Position numbers and translations under genes: made by a program
Assembly: GCA_020072845.1 (NCBI GenBank)
Contig: JAIQGF010000008.1
Location: forward strand, 297,624 to 361,623
DNA: 64,000 nucleotides
Direction of reading: 5' to 3'
Origin: Terriglobia bacterium
GTDB taxonomy: Bacteria > Acidobacteriota > Terriglobia > Terriglobales > Acidobacteriaceae
Notes under the pieces: model-generated
Seen by the model: the letters and a program-made list of their open reading frames with translations, nothing else
What the model was told of the DNA's origin: nothing
The model's database searches: none
In this document: in pieces, positions 9,089 through 17,361 of the stretch
Position numbering within the stretch: position 1 is the first letter of the stretch
Layout of the letters: the number at the start of each line of letters is the position of its first letter

Positions 9089-9451
9089 ATGCGTTTGCCA
9101 CATCGCCGAATCACGCTCGCCGTGCTGCTCGTTCTCGGTGTCGTCGCGCTCGTTCCACATCGCACGCGCGCGCAGGATCCGAAGGTCATCAACATCACCG
9201 CCAAGCGCTTCGAATTCAGCCCCAATCAGATCACGCTCAAGAAGGGCGAGCCGGTGAAGCTGCTGCTGACCTCCGCCGACGTCGTCCACGGCTTCTTTCT
9301 GAAGCCGCTGAAGATTGATGAGATCATCCAGCCCGGCAAGACCACCGAAGTGAACCTGACGCCGCAGACTGCGGGCACCTACCTGCTGATCTGCGACCAC
9401 TTCTGCGGCGTCAACCATGCCGCCATGAACATGAAGGTTATCGTGGAGTGA
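9089..9451 (+). CDS. Periplasmic CuA-like cupredoxin (COX2-type domain)
   Basis: This 120-residue protein has a signal peptide (cleavage probably after 'HRTRAQ') and one cupredoxin domain. It ends with 'CDHFCGVNHAAM', which matches the C-x3-C-x3-H-x2-M copper ligands of the CuA site in cytochrome oxidase subunit II and nitrous oxide reductase; the upstream histidine ligand is 'VVHGFF'. The Glu usual between the cysteines, a backbone-carbonyl ligand, is replaced by His. There is no membrane anchor and no oxidase subunit I nearby. Its stop overlaps the start of the cytochrome c gene, so an electron-transfer pair is likely. Confidence 0.8.
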   Translation: MRLPHRRITLAVLLVLGVVALVPHRTRAQDPKVINITAKRFEFSPNQITLKKGEPVKLLLTSADVVHGFFLKPLKIDEIIQPGKTTEVNLTPQTAGTYLLICDHFCGVNHAAMNMKVIVE

Positions 9452-9948
9452 TGGTGGCCCGGCGTAGTGCAGGTTTCGCAATGGCGGTTGCTTCCCTGCT
9501 GGCACTGGCGGCCTGCCGCGTCAGCCCGCCGGGACGCACCGAAACCGCGGTGATGACCACCATCAAGCGTTGGGTGACCGTGGGCGGAACCAAGAAGCAG
9601 AATCCCCTGCCGGCGACGGCGGAGAACATCCATCGCGGCCAGCAGGTTTTCTCCTCCTACTGCGCCGCCTGCCACGGACTTGATGGCCAGGCGACGGGGG
9701 TGCCGTTCGCCGCCGCCATGTCGCCGCCCATCCCGGAATTGAATTCTCCCTCGGTGCAGGCCTATACCGACGGGCAGCTCAAGTGGGTCATCACCAACGG
9801 GCTTAGCCCGTCGGGCATGCCCGCGGCCAAGGGCATCCTGCGCGACGAGGAGGTGTGGGCCATCGTCACCTACCTGCGCCACCTTCCCGCCAAGGGCAGC
9901 CTGGGCGAACCCGCCATGTACAGCGGCGACCCAGGCGGAAAGCGTTAA
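9451..9948 (+). CDS. Lipoprotein c-type cytochrome
   Basis: This 165-residue protein has a lipoprotein signal ('SLLALAACR') and one class I cytochrome c domain. The heme site is 'CAACHG' and the distal methionine is in 'LSPSGMPAAKG'. The ATG at 9451 overlaps the stop of the CuA-like gene (TGATG), pointing to coupled translation. It probably exchanges electrons with that protein in the periplasm. A GTG one codon upstream is an alternative start. Confidence 0.85.
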   Translation: MVARRSAGFAMAVASLLALAACRVSPPGRTETAVMTTIKRWVTVGGTKKQNPLPATAENIHRGQQVFSSYCAACHGLDGQATGVPFAAAMSPPIPELNSPSVQAYTDGQLKWVITNGLSPSGMPAAKGILRDEEVWAIVTYLRHLPAKGSLGEPAMYSGDPGGKR

Positions 9949-10024
9949 CCACGGATTTCCACGGATTACACGGATCAACTTCTTGAGATCCTCATCCGTG
10001 ACAATCCGTGTCGATCCGTGGTTG
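9949..10024. repeat. Inverted heptad-type repeat
   Basis: ACCACGGATTTCCACGGATT on the left is mirrored by AATCCGTGTCGATCCGTGGT on the right. The tract follows the cytochrome stop codon directly and could act as a transcript-end hairpin. Confidence 0.65.
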
Positions 10025-10096
10025 AGGTTCTTTGCCCGGAGCGTAACGCCTCTCCCCTGAAGCCTACGCTGTTAGAATCACATCTATATTTCAACC

Positions 10097-11944
10097 ATGG
10101 TGAAGGAACTCCGACCGCTGTTTCCGTACATGAAGAAGTACCGCCGCGGTTTTGTCTGGGGCGGGATCACGGTGTTGCTCAACAACGGCATCTGGATCCT
10201 GGGCCCACTGGTCATCCGCGGCGCGGTAAACGACCTGCAGGGCTGGCACGACGGCAAGCTGGCCGCCGATGTCATGGCGCACAAGTTGCTGATCTGGGCG
10301 TTGCGGCTGGTGGCCGTCATCGCCGCGAAGGGCGTGTTCCAGTTCCTGACCCGCTGGATCATGATCGGCATCTCGCGCGACATCGAATTTGACCTGCGTA
10401 ACGATCTCTTCCGCCACCTGGAACAACTTTCCTACTCCTATTACCAGCGCATGCGGACCGGCGACATTATGGCGCGCGCCACCAACGATCTGAACGCGGT
10501 GCGCAACCTGCTCGGTCCCGGCATCATGTACACCGCCAATACCCTGGTGCTGAGCGTCTTCGCGCTCGCCATCATGATCAGCATCAGCCCCAAGCTGACG
10601 CTCTACACCTACGCGCCCCTTCCCATCATCAGCATCGTGGTGCAGTACTTCGGCCGGCGGATTCATGAGCGCTTCGAAAGAATCCAGGCCAGCTTTGCCG
10701 ATATCTCTGCGCGGGCGCAGGAGAATTTTTCCGGCGCGCGCATCATCCGCGCCTTTGCCCAGGAAGACGCCGAGATCGCCAGTTTCGAGACCGCCAATAA
10801 GGAATACATTCGCCGCAGCCTGAAGCTGGTGCGGCTGATGGGCATGCTGTGGCCGACCCTGGAATTGCTTCTTGGAATGGCGGTGGTGCTGGTGCTCTGG
10901 CTGGGCGGGCGCGAGGTGCTGCTGGGACAAACGCGAATCGACCTGGTCTCAATCCTGGGGACCAAGACGACTCTATCGCTGTCTGGCAGCATGACGGTCG
11001 GTGATTTCGTTGCGTTTAACACATACATGGTGCAGCTCACCTGGCCGGTCATCGCGCTGGGTTGGGTGATTAACCTCTTCCAGCGCGGCACCGCTTCCAT
11101 GGTGCGTATCCAGGAGATGTTTGAGCAGAAGCCGGAAGTCGCGGACGTCTCCGTCGTCCATGGCGATGGAGCGCGCTCGCCCGCGAGCGCGCCTTCCATC
11201 CGCGGCGAGCTCGAATTCCGCCATCTGAGCTTCAGCTACAACGGAACGCAAGTGCTGAGAGACATCAACCTCAAGATTCCCGCCGGCAGCAGCCTGGCCA
11301 TCGTCGGCCCGACGGGCTCGGGAAAATCCACTCTGGTGAGCCTGATCCCTCGCGTGTATGACGCGCCCGAAGGCGCCATCCTGCTGGACGGCCGGCCCAT
11401 CCGCGAATTCCCGCTCGAGGGGTTACGCCGCAGCATCGGCTTCGTGCCCCAGGAAACGTTTCTCTTCAGCGACACGGTGCGGGAGAACATCGCTTTCGGG
11501 GTGGAGACTTCCACCGACACGCAGATCATGGAGGCTGCGGAGGGCGCCAACATCGCACGCGACATCGCCGCCTTCCCGGAGAAGTACGGCACCATGGTCG
11601 GCGAGCGCGGCATCACCTTGTCAGGCGGCCAGAAGCAGCGCACCGCGATCGCCCGCGCCCTGGTCCGCGATCCGCGCATCATGGTGCTCGACGACGCGCT
11701 CTCCAGCGTGGATACCTACACCGAAGAAAAAATCCTCAACCACCTGCGCGAAGTGATGCATGGCCGCACCACCATCTTCATCTCGCACCGCGTCTCCACC
11801 GTGCGCAGTGCGGACCGCATCGCGGTCTTGTTCGATGGCCGCATTGTTGAGCTGGGCACGCATGACGAGCTGCTCGCCCTCAACGGCTACTACACCGGCC
11901 TGTACAACAAGCAACTGCTCGAAGAGGAGCTGGAGACGGTGTAG
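10097..11944 (+). CDS. ABC exporter, permease-ATPase fusion (MsbA-like)
   Basis: This 615-residue half-transporter has an N-terminal six-helix exporter domain (about residues 1-330) and a C-terminal nucleotide-binding domain. The latter carries Walker A 'GPTGSGKST', Q-loop 'VPQETFLF', signature 'LSGGQKQR', Walker B 'IMVLDDALSS' and H-loop 'ISHR'. It would work as a homodimer exporting a lipid, drug or peptide. An insertion of about 20 residues ('LGTKTTLSLSG') sits in a loop before the fifth or sixth helix. The substrate is not readable; MsbA/LmrA-type is the closest general class. Confidence 0.9.
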   Translation: MVKELRPLFPYMKKYRRGFVWGGITVLLNNGIWILGPLVIRGAVNDLQGWHDGKLAADVMAHKLLIWALRLVAVIAAKGVFQFLTRWIMIGISRDIEFDLRNDLFRHLEQLSYSYYQRMRTGDIMARATNDLNAVRNLLGPGIMYTANTLVLSVFALAIMISISPKLTLYTYAPLPIISIVVQYFGRRIHERFERIQASFADISARAQENFSGARIIRAFAQEDAEIASFETANKEYIRRSLKLVRLMGMLWPTLELLLGMAVVLVLWLGGREVLLGQTRIDLVSILGTKTTLSLSGSMTVGDFVAFNTYMVQLTWPVIALGWVINLFQRGTASMVRIQEMFEQKPEVADVSVVHGDGARSPASAPSIRGELEFRHLSFSYNGTQVLRDINLKIPAGSSLAIVGPTGSGKSTLVSLIPRVYDAPEGAILLDGRPIREFPLEGLRRSIGFVPQETFLFSDTVRENIAFGVETSTDTQIMEAAEGANIARDIAAFPEKYGTMVGERGITLSGGQKQRTAIARALVRDPRIMVLDDALSSVDTYTEEKILNHLREVMHGRTTIFISHRVSTVRSADRIAVLFDGRIVELGTHDELLALNGYYTGLYNKQLLEEELETV

Positions 11945-11945
11945 C

Positions 11946-12051
11946 CGTTTCTTGGCTTTTAGCTCTTAGCTCTTAGCTTTTAGCCAGAACGGAACCGGAC
12001 AGTGATGGCCTTTTTCTCCGGCTAAGAGCTCTAACAGCTAAGAGCCAAAAG
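11946..12051. repeat. Heptad repeat with inverted copy
   Basis: TTTTAGCTCTTAGCTCTTAG-type 7-mers are mirrored after about 40 nt by GGCTAAGAGCTCTAACAGCT-type units, ending at the start codon of the methyltransferase. It is one of the clearest examples of a heptad tract facing its own reverse complement. Confidence 0.75.
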
Positions 12052-12053
12052 CT

Positions 12054-12737
12054 ATGAAGCGCGTGGTCACCCCGGAACTGCTGGATAGCGATGCGGCGAC
12101 GCCGGCCGAAGTCCAGCAAACGCTCGCCGACTTGCGGCGCATCAACCGCTGGTTCGGCGGCATCAGCACCACCCGGCGCATGCTGGAGCAGGTGGTTGCG
12201 CGCCTTGGAAAACGCTCTTCTGCCCCCACCGAACTTACCCTGCTCGACGTCGGCGCCGGTTCCGGCGATGTCTCTTTGTCCGCGGCCCGTCAAATCCGGC
12301 CGCCAGCCCAGATCAGAGTCACCCTCATGGACCGCATGCCGGCACACCTGCCGCGCAACGGTACCGGTACGGTCGCCGGCGATGCCCTGGCGCTGCCATT
12401 CCTCGACGGCAGCTTCGACCTGGTGACCTGTTCCCTGCTGATCCATCACCTCGAGCGCGAGCAAATCGTGCATTTCGTCAACCAAGCGCTGCGCGTCGCG
12501 CGCGTCGCCGTTTTGCTGAATGACCTCCGCCGCGAGCCTCTCCACCTCGCCCTCATGTACGCCGGTTATCCTCTGTTTGCCCGCCTGACGCTGCACGACG
12601 GCATCGCCTCCGTGCGCCGCGCCTACACGCCGCAAGAGCTGAAATCAATCCTTGGGAATACCCAAGCCGCTGCCGTCGAGATGGGAAACCGCTATCTCTA
12701 CCGCATGGGAATTATTGTGTGGAAGGATGTGCGGTGA
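12054..12737 (+). CDS. Class I SAM-dependent methyltransferase
   Basis: This 227-residue protein has a Rossmann methyltransferase fold: motif I 'LLDVGAGSGDVS', motif II region 'VTLMDRMP', then 'VAGDALALPF' and 'DLVTCSLLIHHL'. The N-terminal 'LRRINRWFGG' resembles methyltransferases found beside type III polyketide synthases, but no such synthase is present here. Substrate unknown. It stands alone on this strand, ending 31 nt from the convergent neighbour. Confidence 0.8.
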   Translation: MKRVVTPELLDSDAATPAEVQQTLADLRRINRWFGGISTTRRMLEQVVARLGKRSSAPTELTLLDVGAGSGDVSLSAARQIRPPAQIRVTLMDRMPAHLPRNGTGTVAGDALALPFLDGSFDLVTCSLLIHHLEREQIVHFVNQALRVARVAVLLNDLRREPLHLALMYAGYPLFARLTLHDGIASVRRAYTPQELKSILGNTQAAAVEMGNRYLYRMGIIVWKDVR

Positions 12738-12768
12738 ATACCTTGCTCCGGCCTTGCGCCTTGAGCCT

Positions 12769-13446
12769 CTAGCGGACCACAATCACTTCCCGCACGTTGT
12801 CTCGCGCCAGGAAGAACTTCAGCGAGGCGAATTCGCGGAAAAGATTTTCGATGTGGCGGTTGTTGAACACCCGCTGCAAGCGGAATACGGTCGGGCCGTT
12901 GCGCGGGGTCGCCTGCAATTGCAGCATGTCGTTGCTGGCGATGTGATAGCGGTAATGCGGCGCGTCGGGTCCGGCATCGCGGGTGTGGAAAAACGCCAGC
13001 AGGATGCCGCCTGGCTTCATCAGCGCGCACAGACGTTCCACCACCGGCTTTACCAGCGGCTCCGGAAGATAGTCGGGGACATCCCAGGCCAACACGGCAT
13101 CGAAAATCTTTCCCTGGTAGGCCAGGCTGTCGCGCAGGAAACGCGGCACGTCGACGGTTCTCTTTCCGTCTGCTCCGGTCATGAGCAACAGGGGATCGTA
13201 GGCCGCGTCGAGCAGGTCTTCGGTGCAAACCTTGTGACCCATCCCGGTGAAGCGCGAAATGTTGGTCGCCGAGGTGCACCCCAGGTCGAGGATGCACAGC
13301 CCTTCCTGGCCGGCAATGGACTTGGAAAACTCGTTGAGCCCGCTGGAGCGGCGGTTGACGCGCGCGGCCGACGGCTGCTGGTTGGGTCCATTCCCGGCGG
13401 CGCCACTGCGGAAAAATCGAAACAGATTGTGCGTCACCGAACCCAT
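12769..13446 (-). CDS. SAM-dependent methyltransferase-like protein
   Basis: This 225-residue protein has a degenerate Rossmann motif I ('ILDLGCTSATNISRF', with Ser/Ala in place of the usual second glycine), an acidic strand end ('VCTEDLLDA'), 'FDAVLAWDVPDYLPEP' and 'LMKPGGILLAFF'. These fit methyltransferase family 11/25 proteins. Whether it is catalytically active is uncertain, given the altered glycine loop. It probably shares a transcript with the bactofilin gene upstream (gap about 70 nt). Confidence 0.7.
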   Translation of the reverse strand: MGSVTHNLFRFFRSGAAGNGPNQQPSAARVNRRSSGLNEFSKSIAGQEGLCILDLGCTSATNISRFTGMGHKVCTEDLLDAAYDPLLLMTGADGKRTVDVPRFLRDSLAYQGKIFDAVLAWDVPDYLPEPLVKPVVERLCALMKPGGILLAFFHTRDAGPDAPHYRYHIASNDMLQLQATPRNGPTVFRLQRVFNNRHIENLFREFASLKFFLARDNVREVIVVR

Positions 13447-13515
13447 GCCATAACTTCTTGAGCGACTAAGCTCATTGTGCTCCGGCTCGACGCAAAGCGC
13501 AACGCGACGCCGCGG

Positions 13516-14049
13516 TTACCTTTTCGGCTCCAACAGCGACGCTTGCGCCGCCGGCGCGCTCGCCGGTGCCACCGGGGAACTGGACACGGCCGGCACGGTC
13601 ACCGCCGGCTTTGGCTCCGGCTTTTGCTCCCGCTGAACGTCGATGGAACCCTTGAAAAACGCGCCTTCCTCGATGATGACCCGCCGGGTGACGATATTAC
13701 CGACGTGGATGGCCGATTTCTTCAGCTCCACACGGTCGGCATTAATGTTTCCGTCCACCTTGCCGTGGACCACCGCGTCCTTGGCCCGGATGTGCGCGCG
13801 CACGCGGCCATTCGGCCCCACCGTCAGGTTGTGACCGCGCAACTCGACGCTGCCCTCCACCTCGCCGTCCAGGTACAGGTCTTCGCTGCCGGACAGTTCA
13901 CCTTTCACCAGCACAGATTTGCCGATGTGCGCAACTTCGGAGCGGAATTCGTTTACAGGTTTTGGCGTTTCCACGGGACGGACCTCCTTGGAGCTGAAGA
14001 CGCTAGGCGTTGAGGCGGGAATCTCATCCTCTTTGCGTGATTTCCACAT
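13516..14049 (-). CDS. Bactofilin family cytoskeletal protein
   Basis: This 177-residue protein has a central bactofilin beta-helix of about 100 residues: 'IGKSVLVKGELSGSEDLYLD', then 'GEVEGSVEL', 'GRVRAHIRAKDAVVHGKV' and 'GNINADRVELKKSAIHVGN'. It is flanked by a charged N-terminal tail and a Pro/Ala-rich C-terminal tail, as usual for the family. Bactofilins polymerise without nucleotide and organise the envelope or peptidoglycan machinery. The start with 'MWKSRKEDE' has GGAGG at good spacing; a longer frame adds an implausible 46 residues. Confidence 0.9.
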   Translation of the reverse strand: MWKSRKEDEIPASTPSVFSSKEVRPVETPKPVNEFRSEVAHIGKSVLVKGELSGSEDLYLDGEVEGSVELRGHNLTVGPNGRVRAHIRAKDAVVHGKVDGNINADRVELKKSAIHVGNIVTRRVIIEEGAFFKGSIDVQREQKPEPKPAVTVPAVSSSPVAPASAPAAQASLLEPKR

Positions 14050-14455
14050 GCGTGATCCTCCACTGCCTACTGACACCAAGGTCGCTGGCCGGCGCCATCC
14101 CGACGCGGTCGCAAACAGAACGCGGGCGCAGGCGAGGAGACCGAAGAAGCTGTTGCCGACTATATCCAACCGCGCCGAAAGCGGCAATCAGGTTTTTCAC
14201 GCCTGAGCATGCCCACCCTCGTCGGTTAGTAACTACTTTAACATGAGCTAGTTCTGCGATGAACCTCGACGGTTCCAAGAACTGTGCTTGGGCCCGTCCC
14301 TGGCTCATGACCAAGTGTCGGCCGCTTCGCCTCCACCCGCCGGCGCGTCTTTGTTATCCGGCTGGCGCCCGCGGCACCTTGCTTGCCATTAAGCAACTGA
14401 GGTGCTCCTCTACTCGTCTAATCTGTATTAGCATCAGCACTCAACGGCTATTTTC
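14050..14455. other. Intergenic region between divergent genes
   Basis: These 406 bases separate the bactofilin gene (leftward) from an exported-protein gene (rightward), so promoters for both should lie here. I see the bactofilin ribosome site (GGAGG on the minus strand) and a weak -10-like TATTAG near 14427. I see no convincing -35/-10 pair, no RNA gene and no supported small reading frame. Confidence 0.5.
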
Positions 14456-15349
14456 ATGCGGACACTGCACAGGCGAATTGCCTTCGTACTGAGAGCCGCG
14501 GCAATCCTGCTGCTGGCCACGCTGACCGGGGCGGCGCAGCGGCCGCCGAAACCGGACTTGCCCGCCAATCCCGCCGACCTGGTGCGCAAAACCGTCGCCA
14601 ATGATATCGCGCCGGAGAACGACACCACGCACTACATGTACCGGCTCACCAAGAAAAGGCCCGAGCACATTGAAACCCGCGAGATGATCGAAACCGATCA
14701 GGGCGTGATCGGCCGCCTGCTGATGATCAACGGCAAGCCGCTCAGCCCCGCCGATCGTGAAAAGGAAGACAAACGCCTGCAGCGTCTGGTCAACGACCCG
14801 CAGCAGCTTGCGCAGAAGCAGAAGAGCCAGAAAGACGATGATCGCCGCACCCGCAACATGGTCGCGGCCCTGCCCGACGCCTTCCTCTACGAATACGCCG
14901 GAACGAAGAACGAGGAACCCTGGGGTGAGCTGGTCATGCTGAATTTCAAGCCCAACCCCAACTTCGATCCGCCGCAGCGCGAAACCGCGGTTTACAAGGG
15001 CATGCAGGGCTCGATGGCGATCGCCGTGCCCGCCAACCACATTGCCAAGATCGAAGCCCATCTCTTCCGCGACGTCAGCTTCGGTTGGGGAATCCTCGGC
15101 CGCCTCGATCAAGGCGGGCAGTTCATCGTCGAGCAAAAGCCTGTCGAGGGCACGAACGGCGCTCACTGGGAGCCCAGCCACATGGTCCTGCACTTCACCG
15201 GCAAGGTGCTCATCTTCAAGACCATCAAGATCAACGAAGACGAAGCCACCACCGACATCCGCCCCGTGCCCGATATGACCGCCGCACAAGCCGTCGAGCT
15301 GCTGAAGAAACACGACGGCGAGATCGCCGAGAACAATGGGACGAAGTAG
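14456..15349 (+). CDS. Exported protein of unknown function
   Basis: This 297-residue protein has a signal peptide (arginines, then 'FVLRAAAILLLATLTGAA', cleavage near residue 28). The mature protein is hydrophilic, with a Lys/Gln-rich helical stretch (about residues 100-140), then a beta-rich region ('LVMLNFKPNPNFDPP', 'HMVLHFTGKVLIFKTIKIN'). The overall pattern resembles LolA/outer-membrane-lipoprotein-like beta sheets, but that is a weak impression. No catalytic motif is recognisable. Confidence 0.7.
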   Translation: MRTLHRRIAFVLRAAAILLLATLTGAAQRPPKPDLPANPADLVRKTVANDIAPENDTTHYMYRLTKKRPEHIETREMIETDQGVIGRLLMINGKPLSPADREKEDKRLQRLVNDPQQLAQKQKSQKDDDRRTRNMVAALPDAFLYEYAGTKNEEPWGELVMLNFKPNPNFDPPQRETAVYKGMQGSMAIAVPANHIAKIEAHLFRDVSFGWGILGRLDQGGQFIVEQKPVEGTNGAHWEPSHMVLHFTGKVLIFKTIKINEDEATTDIRPVPDMTAAQAVELLKKHDGEIAENNGTK

Positions 15350-15428
15350 TTTCAGTTTCAGTTTCAGTTTCAGTTGGAGCGCGTTCGATCCCCAAAAACC
15401 GACAACCGATCACCGAGAACCGAAAACC
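15345..15428. repeat. Hexamer tract plus heptad-type tract
   Basis: Five TTTCAG hexamers follow the preceding stop codon. After about 25 nt comes a second tract of ACCGACA/ACCGATC/ACCGAGA units that runs into the end of the convergent gene. Confidence 0.7.
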
Positions 15429-16522
15429 TCTTTCCTCACCGTCAACCGCTCAATCAAGTCCTCGCGCACCCGGTAGCCGGTCCCCGGAGAATCCGGCACG
15501 TTAATCAATCCCTCGCGCGTGACTTCGACCTCCGGCTCGATGATGTCCTGTTTCCAGTAGCGCTTCGAGGCCGACACATCTCCCGGAAAGCGGAAATTTT
15601 CCAGGGTCGAGAGCGCGATGTTGTGGGCCCGCCCGATGCCCGTTTCCAGCATGCCGCCGCACCACACCGGGACCTGGCGCGCGCGGCAGACGTCGTGCAC
15701 GCGTAGCGCCTCGCTGAAGCCGCCCACGCGGCCCACCTTGATATTGACGATCCGGCACGCGCCCACTTGCAGCGCGGCTTCAGCGTCGCGCGCGTGACGG
15801 ATGGATTCGTCCAGGCAAATCGCGGTCTTGATCTGCTCCTGCAACCGCGCGTGAAAGAAGAAGTCGTCGTTCCACAGCGGCTGCTCGATCATCAGCAGAT
15901 GGAATTCGTCGAAGCGTTTCAGGTGTTCGACATCGTCGAGACGGTAGGCGGAATTGGCGTCGCAGCTCAGCAGAATCTCCGGCCACCTGGCGCGGATTCG
16001 CTCCAGCACCGTGACGTCCCAGCCCGGCTTCACTTTCACCTTGATGCGCCGGTACCCGGCCGCCAACTCGGTCTCGACCTTGTCCAGCAACTGCTCCACC
16101 GAATCCTGGATCCCGATGGACACGCCGCACTCGATCTGCCGACGCGTTCCACCCAGCAGCTTCCACAGCGGAACGTTTTTCTCCTCCGCTTCCGCCGCCC
16201 AGAGCGCGTTCTCGATCGCCGCCTTCGCCATGCGATGTCCCTTGACATGCGCCAGCAGCGGCGGGCACTCGCGTGCCGTCGAGAAATCTTTCCCCAGCAC
16301 CGCCGGCGCCAGGAATCGCGCCATCGTCACCCACGCCGAATCCACCCACTCGCTGCTGTAAAACGGATTCTCACCGGCGACGCACTCGCCCCACGCGTGC
16401 ACGCCACCGCCGAGCAGCGTAACCAGCAGGATGGCGCGCTGGGTGGTGCGCCCGAAGCTGGTCTCGAAGAAATGCACCAGCGGCATGCGAATTTCGCGAA
16501 GAGTGATGGCCTCAATTTTCAT
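15410..16522 (-). CDS. menC: o-Succinylbenzoate synthase / N-acylamino acid racemase-like enzyme
   Basis: This 370-residue enolase-superfamily enzyme of the MLE subgroup carries all the expected catalytic residues: the K-x-K pair in 'RIKVKVKPGW', metal ligands in 'SCDANSAY', 'MIEQPL' and 'CLDESI', and the second catalytic lysine in 'NIKVGRVGG'. The N-terminal 'FFETSFG' and 'WGECVAGENPFYSSE' are typical of the OSBS/NAAAR branch. OSBS acts in menaquinone synthesis; its relatives racemise N-succinyl amino acids. The next gene is a GNAT of the type often adjacent to NAAAR-branch enzymes, so an amino-acid role is an open alternative. The start is ATG at 16522; upstream codons belong to a heptad repeat. 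Confidence 0.8.
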   Translation of the reverse strand: MKIEAITLREIRMPLVHFFETSFGRTTQRAILLVTLLGGGVHAWGECVAGENPFYSSEWVDSAWVTMARFLAPAVLGKDFSTARECPPLLAHVKGHRMAKAAIENALWAAEAEEKNVPLWKLLGGTRRQIECGVSIGIQDSVEQLLDKVETELAAGYRRIKVKVKPGWDVTVLERIRARWPEILLSCDANSAYRLDDVEHLKRFDEFHLLMIEQPLWNDDFFFHARLQEQIKTAICLDESIRHARDAEAALQVGACRIVNIKVGRVGGFSEALRVHDVCRARQVPVWCGGMLETGIGRAHNIALSTLENFRFPGDVSASKRYWKQDIIEPEVEVTREGLINVPDSPGTGYRVREDLIERLTVRKEVFGSR

Positions 16523-16562
16523 TGGTTTTCGCCTGAAGCCCGAAGCCTGCAGCCTGAAGCCT
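16523..16562. repeat. Heptad-periodic intergenic repeat
   Basis: Units of the type CTGAAGC/CCGAAGC/CTGCAGC fill the whole 38-nt gap between the GNAT stop and the menC-like start. Confidence 0.7.
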
Positions 16563-17361
16563 ACTTCCCGTAACTCCACTCCTCATCCCACTTCCCCAAC
16601 AGGAAGCTTCCATTGCCATCCTCATCGCGCCGGTAGCCGAGCGCCGCCAATCCACGCGCAAACGCCGCCACCAGCAGCTCCCGATTGCGCTCCTGCACCT
16701 GCAGCGCTTTTCCCCGGTCCGCTTCCGACGCCTTCCAGCCGTAAATCTCCCCCGGCACGCCGATCGTCTCCTGCACATCGAAGCGCGGCAAACTTCCATG
16801 CCCCATCAGCGCCTCCACCCGCTTCGACCGCAGCCACCACTCCGCCACCAGCCGGTCGGTGGGCAAGCCGCCTTGCAGCGGAGAAAAAGTCGTCCCGTAC
16901 TGATTGATGTTGTAGCGGCGCGCAATCGCGCCCAGCCGCTCCAGGTTCAGGTACGCGTTCTTGATCTCCAGGGGATCGAAGGTCCACTCGACCAGCTCGA
17001 AGCCGCGTGCCAGCGCGTCCTTCCGCTGGAACAGCTTGATCCGCTGCCCGATGCCGCGATTGCGATAATTCAGCCTTACGGCCAGCATGTGGGAGTGCAG
17101 GTAGGGATGTCCGCCGCGCACGCCCGGAATGCCGAGCGCGAATCCCACCAGTTCGTTGCCCTCGAAAGCGCCCAGCACCTGCCCGCCGATTTTCTGCGCG
17201 ACAATGAACAGGCGCAGCGGCACCATCTCGGCGTCGCTGAATCCCCACACTTCTTTCTGCAGCTCGACGCACGCCATCAGCTCGCTGTCGGCCTCGCAGC
17301 GCCGGACAACGATGGGCTCCGGCGCTACGGCGTCCGCTCCTGCTGCTTCGACTCCTGCCAT
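16561..17361 (-). CDS. GNAT-superfamily acetyltransferase-like protein (COG3375 type)
   Basis: This 266-residue protein has an N-terminal GNAT fold: 'CVELQKEVWGFSDAEMVPLRLF', 'GAFEGNELVGFALGIPG', the acetyl-CoA strand region 'HSHMLAVRLNYRNRGIGQRIK' and 'VEWTFDPLEIKNAYLNLERLG'. The C-terminal half is specific to the COG3375 group. That group often neighbours OSBS/NAAAR-branch enzymes, as here, suggesting N-acylation coupled to racemisation of amino acids. The start overlaps the end of mazG by 37 nt and has GGAGGAG upstream. Confidence 0.8.
   Translation of the reverse strand: MAGVEAAGADAVAPEPIVVRRCEADSELMACVELQKEVWGFSDAEMVPLRLFIVAQKIGGQVLGAFEGNELVGFALGIPGVRGGHPYLHSHMLAVRLNYRNRGIGQRIKLFQRKDALARGFELVEWTFDPLEIKNAYLNLERLGAIARRYNINQYGTTFSPLQGGLPTDRLVAEWWLRSKRVEALMGHGSLPRFDVQETIGVPGEIYGWKASEADRGKALQVQERNRELLVAAFARGLAALGYRRDEDGNGSFLLGKWDEEWSYGK

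Noticed and set aside
12054..13446. Two neighbouring methyltransferases as a polyketide or lipid biosynthetic cluster
   Set aside because: They are on opposite strands and no synthase, reductase or carrier protein is nearby.
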